This document shows positions 59,362-63,107 of a DNA stretch of 63,107 nucleotides, piece after piece (within the stretch, counting starts at the first letter, position 1; every line of letters begins with the position of its first letter). A program made the translations under genes and the position numbers. The stretch is taken from positions 1-63,107 of the forward strand of contig DEJS01000004.1 of NCBI GenBank assembly GCA_002353485.1, in the 5' to 3' direction. The stretch is from Prevotella sp. UBA2742. GTDB taxonomy: Bacteria; Bacteroidota; Bacteroidia; Bacteroidales; Bacteroidaceae. Below the pieces are notes generated by a model. The model did no database searches. It was not told the DNA's origin and saw nothing but the letters and a program-made list of their open reading frames with translations.

Positions 59362-60287
59362 TAAGGTACACGCCCGAATGGCAGCAGCAGTGGAACGACT
59401 TCGTGGCGCGCGCAAAGAACGCCACCTTCCTCTTCGACCGCCGCTACATGGACTACCATAGCGACCGCTTCCAGGACGCCTCGTACCTCTTCCTGCGCGA
59501 CGGAAAACCCTACGCGCTGCTGCCCGCCAACAGGCGCGACGACACGCTATATTCGCACCAGGGACTTACCTACGGCGGATTCATACTCGGCACCGACGCC
59601 ACCACCGTACACGTCATGGAGGCCCTCACACTGCTCAACGACACGCTGCGCAGCGAGGGCCTGCGACGCGTCGTATACAAGGCAGTGCCATGGATATACC
59701 ACTCGCTGCCGGCCGAGGAGCCGCTATACGCCATCTTCCGCATTCCCGGCTGCCGCCTCGTGGAGCGCGACATATCGACCGCCGTCATGACCACACGCCA
59801 GCTCAGGTGGAAAAAAGACCGCCGACATGCCGCCACCGTGGCCGACCGCTGTGGCGTCAGGGTACAGCGCAGCCGTGACTATGCAGCCTTCTGGCAGGTA
59901 CTCACCGACAACCTCATGCAGCGCCACGGCGTCCGGCCCGTACACTCGCTGCAGGAAATGCTGCTCCTCGAGAGCCGATTCCCCAACCAGATACAACTCT
60001 ACACCGCCACCGTCGGTGACCGACTGCTCGCGGGCTCCGTCGTCTACCTGACACCGCAGGTCGCGCACACACAGTACATCGCCTCCACCCCCGAGGGCAA
60101 GCGCTCTGGCGCTGTCGACGCCATCGTCCGCCACCTCCTCAACGAGGTCGCCATCACACAACCCTTCCTCGACTTCGGAAAGTCCACCGAGACCCACAGC
60201 GACCAGCTCAACGCCTCCCTCTTGTACCAGAAGGAAGGCTTCGGCGGCCGCGCCATCTGCTACGACACCTACGAATGGCCCCTCTAA
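59349..60287 (+). CDS. GNAT/FemAB-like acyltransferase
   Basis: 312 residues from ATG 59349 (MLEIIRYTPEWQQQWNDFVA); longer upstream frame lies inside fdtA. The two-lobed GNAT/FemAB fold shows in ATFLFDRRYMDYHSDRF, LLPANRRDDTLYSHQGLTYG, and FLDFGKSTETHSDQLNASLL near the end. Such proteins often acetylate or aminoacylate sugars or peptidoglycan precursors. The overlap with fdtA suggests it acts on the amino sugar made from the FdtA product, but the needed transaminase is missing locally. It is the last gene of the seven-gene operon. Confidence 0.83.
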   Translation: MLEIIRYTPEWQQQWNDFVARAKNATFLFDRRYMDYHSDRFQDASYLFLRDGKPYALLPANRRDDTLYSHQGLTYGGFILGTDATTVHVMEALTLLNDTLRSEGLRRVVYKAVPWIYHSLPAEEPLYAIFRIPGCRLVERDISTAVMTTRQLRWKKDRRHAATVADRCGVRVQRSRDYAAFWQVLTDNLMQRHGVRPVHSLQEMLLLESRFPNQIQLYTATVGDRLLAGSVVYLTPQVAHTQYIASTPEGKRSGAVDAIVRHLLNEVAITQPFLDFGKSTETHSDQLNASLLYQKEGFGGRAICYDTYEWPL

Positions 60288-60293
60288 CCACCC

Positions 60294-60513
60294 CACCCAC
60301 CTTCTACCCACCCAAACCCCACTCATCACCCACCTCTCACCCACTTCCTACCCACTTCTTACCCACCTAATACCCACTTTCTCCCCATCTTCCACCCACC
60401 TCCCTCCATTTCATCCTCGTTTGTTGTCCGTTTGTTGTCCGTTTGTTGTTCGATTGCGAAACGGACAACAAACGGACAACAAACGGACAACAATCGAACA
60501 ACAATTGGACAAC
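60294..60513. repeat. Twenty 11-bp units in unbroken register
   Basis: From 6 bp after the acyltransferase stop, 220 bp divide exactly into 20 units of 11 bp. The first ten are variants of YACCCACYTYY (CACCCACCTCT, CACCCACTTCC, TACCCACTTCT, TACCCACCTAA), then CTCCATTTCAT marks a transition. After that come GTCCGTTTGTT (60426-60447, two copies), GTTCGATTGCG, three AAACGGACAAC (60459-60491), AATCGAACAAC and AATTGGACAAC. The units change sequence type midway but never lose phase. No open frame explains it. Confidence 0.9.
60418..60485. repeat. Perfect 27-bp inverted repeat inside the 11-bp array
   Basis: 60418-60444 (two copies of CGTTTGTTGTC plus CGTTT) is the exact reverse complement of 60459-60485 (AAACG plus two copies of GACAACAAACG), with a 14-nt loop. 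RNA from either strand would form a long hairpin between the convergent operon ends. Confidence 0.95.
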
Positions 60514-60531
60514 GACAGGAATAAAAACGGA

Positions 60532-60560
60532 ATTCCCCGCGGGATGCTCCCGCGGGGAAT
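60532..60560 (-). terminator. Terminator of the GDSL esterase operon
   Basis: ATTCCCCGCGGGA (60532-60544) and TCCCGCGGGGAAT (60548-60560) form a 13-bp stem with a 3-nt loop. On the minus strand it is followed by CCGTTTTTATTCC. On the plus strand the following sequence is less T-rich. Confidence 0.85.
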
Positions 60561-60592
60561 CTGTCTTCTGCTGCAGAAATGTCAGCGTTCTG

Positions 60593-61408
60593 CTATCGGA
60601 ATGTGCAGGGTAGGGCGGACAGCTGATAGAACAGCGTGCGAGCCAGCCGCTCGTGACCGTCGTCGTTGGGGTGCAGACGGTCGGTGTCCTTGTCATGGAA
60701 ATACCGCGCGTGCTCGTCCAGCATGGGGTACAGACCGCTCACGGAGTTCAGGTCGATGACAGGCAATGCCCAGACATTGCCGGCTTCCTTCACGGCACTG
60801 ACATAGGCGTCAAGGTACTCGCCGCATTGGTTGGCATAGTCCTCGGGTATCTGCCAGTTGCTCTCGCTGCGGTAGAACTGCGCCCGGTGGAGTGGGGTGA
60901 GCAGCACTATCTGCTTCTCGGGATACAGGCGCTTCACCTTGTCCAGCGCGATGTTGATGCGCCCGCGATAGGTAGAGGGGTCCATCTTCATAGCGCGACG
61001 CTTACGCGTGGTCAGCTGCTTGGGCTGGCCGTGGCCGTACATCACTTGTTCTTCTGTTTCCTCATACCACTGGCCCATGCGAACACCGTTGTTGTAGTCG
61101 TTGGTGCCGATGAAGATGATGATGGCGTCCACGCTGTCGCCATGTTCCTGCTTCAGCTGCTCTGCCTGGCGGGGAATGTCGTTCCACTGACGACCGCTCT
61201 TGCCGTACACCAGCGGAGTGATGGAAAGCCAGTCTTGCAGGTAGTTCCAGAACTTCAGCCTGGAGCCGTCGTTCTTCGGGTCGGTGATGGAGTCGCCGAA
61301 GTATGCTACACGCTTCTGCATCCAAGGATGGCAGTAGGTGGCAGACTGAGCGTTGGCAGTCCCCCACATGAGGACTGCCAACGCTATAAGAGTAAGGTGT
61401 CTTTTCAC
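60593..61408 (-). CDS. Secreted SGNH/GDSL hydrolase
   Basis: 271 residues with a signal peptide (MKRHLTLIALAVLMWGTANA). The SGNH blocks are present: block I YFGDSITD with nucleophile Ser40, block III IIFIGTNDYNNG, and block V DRLHPNDDGHERL with catalytic Asp and His. These enzymes deacetylate or de-esterify glycans or lipids. The resemblance to acetyl-xylan esterase-type Bacteroidetes SGNH proteins, and the pectinase and GH5 genes in this window, suggest a carbohydrate ester substrate; that is inference. It lies 22 bp after the DUF4332 gene on the same strand. Confidence 0.88.
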   Translation of the reverse strand: MKRHLTLIALAVLMWGTANAQSATYCHPWMQKRVAYFGDSITDPKNDGSRLKFWNYLQDWLSITPLVYGKSGRQWNDIPRQAEQLKQEHGDSVDAIIIFIGTNDYNNGVRMGQWYEETEEQVMYGHGQPKQLTTRKRRAMKMDPSTYRGRINIALDKVKRLYPEKQIVLLTPLHRAQFYRSESNWQIPEDYANQCGEYLDAYVSAVKEAGNVWALPVIDLNSVSGLYPMLDEHARYFHDKDTDRLHPNDDGHERLARTLFYQLSALPCTFR

Positions 61409-61430
61409 TGTCGTCAGTCTTACCTCGGGG

Positions 61431-61838
61431 TTAGTATTCCATCACGGCAGGCAGTTCCTTCGCCTGGTCTATCATCTTCTGTATCTCGCTTTCTGCGGGG
61501 ACACGGTTGGTAAGATTCTTCTCGGCGTTTACTTCCTCGAGCTTCTTCTGCAGGTTGGCGGCCACACGGTGCTTCAGCTCCTTTACGGTGTCTACACCCG
61601 CAGCTTCCAGCAGTTCGGCGAACTGGGGGCCTACACCGCTGATGCGGTACAGGTCGCAGTGGTTAGCCCACTTCAGAATCAGTTTGGGGCTAATCTCGGT
61701 AGCCTCGGCCAGCGCCTTACGGCCGGCGGGCTTGGCACACTTCTCAAGCAAATCGGCGTCGGTCTTGATACCGGCTGCAATCAGTTTCTCGGCGTAAACG
61801 TCTCCTACGCCCTCAATGTCAATTACCTTGTAAGTCAT
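61431..61838 (-). CDS. DUF4332 helix-hairpin-helix protein
   Basis: 135 residues from ATG 61838 (MTYKVIDIEGVGDVYAEKLI); the frame upstream crosses the promoter. Two HhH-like elements, IEGVGDVYAEKLIAAGIKTD and ISGVGPQFAELLEAAGVDTV, are spaced about 50 residues apart, as in DUF4332. HhH motifs bind DNA backbone nonspecifically, so a nucleic-acid role is possible, but the family has no established function. It is cytoplasmic. Its TACATTTG promoter is 57 bp upstream, and the SGNH gene follows in the same unit. Confidence 0.85.
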   Translation of the reverse strand: MTYKVIDIEGVGDVYAEKLIAAGIKTDADLLEKCAKPAGRKALAEATEISPKLILKWANHCDLYRISGVGPQFAELLEAAGVDTVKELKHRVAANLQKKLEEVNAEKNLTNRVPAESEIQKMIDQAKELPAVMEY

Positions 61839-61894
61839 ACTGTAAATGGGTTTTAGTTTATTGTCGCATACGTACACCGTGCACGCAGCAACGG

Positions 61895-61902
61895 CAAATG
61901 TA
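61895..61902 (-). promoter_or_regulatory. Promoter of the DUF4332-SGNH unit
   Basis: TACATTTG on the minus strand, 57 bp before ATG 61838. Confidence 0.65.
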
Positions 61903-61978
61903 CGAAAAAATATTGGACCCGACAACGTTTTTATTCTTTTTTAATACTTAACATTCACGTTTCAACAAAATAATTGCG

Positions 61979-61986
61979 TAACTTTG
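61979..61986 (+). promoter_or_regulatory. Promoter of the Bax inhibitor-1-like gene
   Basis: TAACTTTG, 33 bp before ATG 62020. Confidence 0.7.
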
Positions 61987-62019
61987 CCACGTCGTTTAAA
62001 CTAAAGAAAGGTAAAAACA

Positions 62020-62739
62020 ATGGATTACAAAGAACTGAATTTCCAGGGTGTTTCCGCCGAGCGTCAGTGGGACGTGTCGGAGGCATTCCCAGTACTCATG
62101 CGAAAAGTATATGTATGGATGACGCTTGCGCTCGTACTCACGGGCTTCACCGCCTATGGCGTGGCCAACAGCCCGGGCGTACTGCAGGCTATTTACAACA
62201 ACCAGATACTGTTCTGGGGACTCATCATCGCCGAGTTTGCACTTGTCATAGGCGTCAGCGCCGGCATCAACAAGCTGTCGCTGACCACGGCAACCATCAT
62301 GTTCATACTCTATTCCGTCATCAACGGAGCTCTACTCTCCTACATCTTCCTCGCTTACACGTCCTCGTCGGTAGCCACCGTATTCTTCATCACGGCTGGT
62401 ACATTCGGAGCTATGGCCTTCATCGGATATACCACAAAGACGGACCTGTCGTCAATGGGGAAAATACTCTTCATGGCGCTCATAGGGCTCGTCATCGCAA
62501 CACTGGTCAACCTGTTCATCAAGAGCGACGGACTGACACTCATTCTAAGCTACGTCGGAGTGCTCATATTCGTCGGCCTGACCGCGTGGGACTCGCAGAA
62601 AATCAAGCAGATGCTGCTGCAGGCTCCCGATGCCGGAGAGGGAGCGCAAAAACTCGCACTCCTCGGAGCACTAACTCTCTACCTCGACTTCATCAACCTC
62701 TTTATCTACCTGCTCCGCATCTTCGGGAAGAGAGAGTAG
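62020..62739 (+). CDS. Bax inhibitor-1/YccA family membrane protein
   Basis: 239 residues with seven membrane helices. The family pattern is seen in FPVLMRKVYVWMTLALVLTG, FFITAGTFGAMAFIGYTTKT, DLSSMGKILFMALIGLVIAT, and the C-terminal LTAWDSQKIKQM followed by GALTLYLDFINLFIYLLRIF. Bacterial members (YccA, YetJ/BsYetJ) act as pH-sensitive calcium leak channels or modulate FtsH. Which applies here is unknown. The gene is a single unit with its own terminator. Confidence 0.92.
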   Translation: MDYKELNFQGVSAERQWDVSEAFPVLMRKVYVWMTLALVLTGFTAYGVANSPGVLQAIYNNQILFWGLIIAEFALVIGVSAGINKLSLTTATIMFILYSVINGALLSYIFLAYTSSSVATVFFITAGTFGAMAFIGYTTKTDLSSMGKILFMALIGLVIATLVNLFIKSDGLTLILSYVGVLIFVGLTAWDSQKIKQMLLQAPDAGEGAQKLALLGALTLYLDFINLFIYLLRIFGKRE

Positions 62740-62775
62740 ACCTGCACTAAACTTGCGCTAAACAACAACACAATG

Positions 62776-62802
62776 GGGAGGCGCTATAGCCTCCCTGTTT
62801 TT
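62776..62802 (+). terminator. Intrinsic terminator after the Bax inhibitor-1-like gene
   Basis: GGGAGGC (62776-62782) pairs with GCCTCCC (62789-62795), loop GCTATA, followed by TGTTTTT. Confidence 0.9.
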
Positions 62803-62902
62803 CGAATATGGTTCCCTATTAATAATAAGGTACGAGGAGTGTTTCTTCGTTGTCAACAAAAGCGAAAACTTTTTGTTTTTCCTTAAAAAAGTTCCCGAAA
62901 AG

Positions 62903-62934
62903 TTTGCAGGAACGGAAAAAAGTGCTTACCTTTG
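62903..62934 (+). promoter_or_regulatory. Strong promoter, probably of an rRNA operon
   Basis: TTTG (62903-62906), a 20-bp spacer and TACCTTTG (62927-62934), preceded by A/T-rich runs that could act as an UP-type element. No open frame follows within the window. Confidence 0.6.
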
Positions 62935-63107
62935 CATCCGCTTTCGCTCAAAAACGATTGGCGAGGCAGAATAGAAGCGAGATCTTTGAAAGACTTACAT
63001 AGACAGAGAAAGAAGTAGTACAAGAAGCATGATTCGGCATATATGCCGTATCATGGGTAAATACAGTAAACCGTTCAATTCTAGATACTACCGGATATAG
63101 CGTTCTG
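62935..63107 (+). other. Probable 16S rRNA leader (cut by window edge)
   Basis: After the promoter, 173 bp without a convincing gene reach the right edge. GAGATCTTTGAAAGAC at about 62980-62995 and AGAAGTAGTACAAG at about 63011-63024 resemble the antitermination-type leader found before 16S rRNA in Bacteroidales. This is from memory of such leaders, not an alignment. An imperfect 14-bp hairpin (63028-63055, ATATGCCG arm) could be a processing site. The mature 16S would start beyond the window. Confidence 0.5.

Noticed and set aside
60294..60513. CRISPR array
   Set aside because: Units are contiguous 11-mers with no spacers, and no cas gene is nearby. The same holds for the 16-bp array at 5644-5779.

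Overview
The window reads as a chromosomal segment of a Prevotella-like member of the Bacteroidales (GC-rich for the order). Four things point there. Promoters carry the Bacteroidetes -7 element TAnnTTTG, often with a TTTG about 20 bp upstream. There is a SusC/SusD glycan-uptake locus. Families largely restricted to Bacteroidetes occur (DUF6266, DUF2723, head-GIN DUF2807, BACON-GH5). Shine-Dalgarno sequences are mostly weak. The genus is inferred, not proven. No tRNA, CRISPR array or insertion sequence was recognised.

Layout. 1-906 is the edge of an integrated element (truncated tyrosine recombinase plus an excisionase-like HTH protein), ending beside the dnaK terminator. 907-9014 holds dnaK (with a sigma-54-like promoter), a secreted BamE-like protein, recA with a 16-bp tandem array in its leader, carboxynorspermidine synthase, a DUF6621-like gene, a 35-aa protein gene and a DUF6266 gene. 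9073-14893 holds a secreted protein and two pectin enzymes (a CE8-PL1 fusion and a PL1 paralogue). 14967-25453 is minus-strand housekeeping: polysaccharide deacetylase with DUF2723, then an operon of rRNA methyltransferase, dipeptidyl peptidase, purD and two membrane proteins. 25526-28923 holds a hybrid-less histidine kinase, a head-GIN protein and a LacI regulator with a likely autoregulatory operator. 29013-40185 is a complete polysaccharide utilisation locus (SusC, SusD, two modular surface lipoproteins, BACON-GH5 endoglucanase). 40365-46115 holds a BaiN-like flavoprotein, then tatA-tatC with two Fe-S proteins that carry twin-arginine motifs, then an MgtC-like protein. 46132-53542 holds coaW, mrp, a decayed TPR-SpoIIE phosphatase gene, trmB, ilvE, xseAB and a subtilase. 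53644-60287 is a seven-gene plus-strand operon of envelope character (MATE, PagL-like lipid A deacylase, YfcE-like phosphodiesterase, RfbB, PurT, FdtA, FemAB/GNAT). 60593-63107 holds a GDSL esterase, a DUF4332 protein, a Bax-inhibitor-like protein and, at the right edge, a strong promoter with what looks like the leader of an rRNA operon.

How it fits together. The pectin enzymes and the SusC/D-GH5 locus give a plant-cell-wall degrading lifestyle. The Tat genes sit directly upstream of their probable clients. The RfbB-FdtA-GNAT set implies synthesis of a dTDP-3-keto- or 3-acetamido-deoxy sugar for the envelope, co-transcribed with a lipid A modifying enzyme.

The most unusual structures are non-coding. 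Intergenic spaces carry many short-period tandem arrays (7, 8, 11 and 16 bp). The most striking is an array of twenty 11-bp units in unbroken register at 60294-60513 that contains a perfect 27-bp inverted repeat. I do not know a described function for it.
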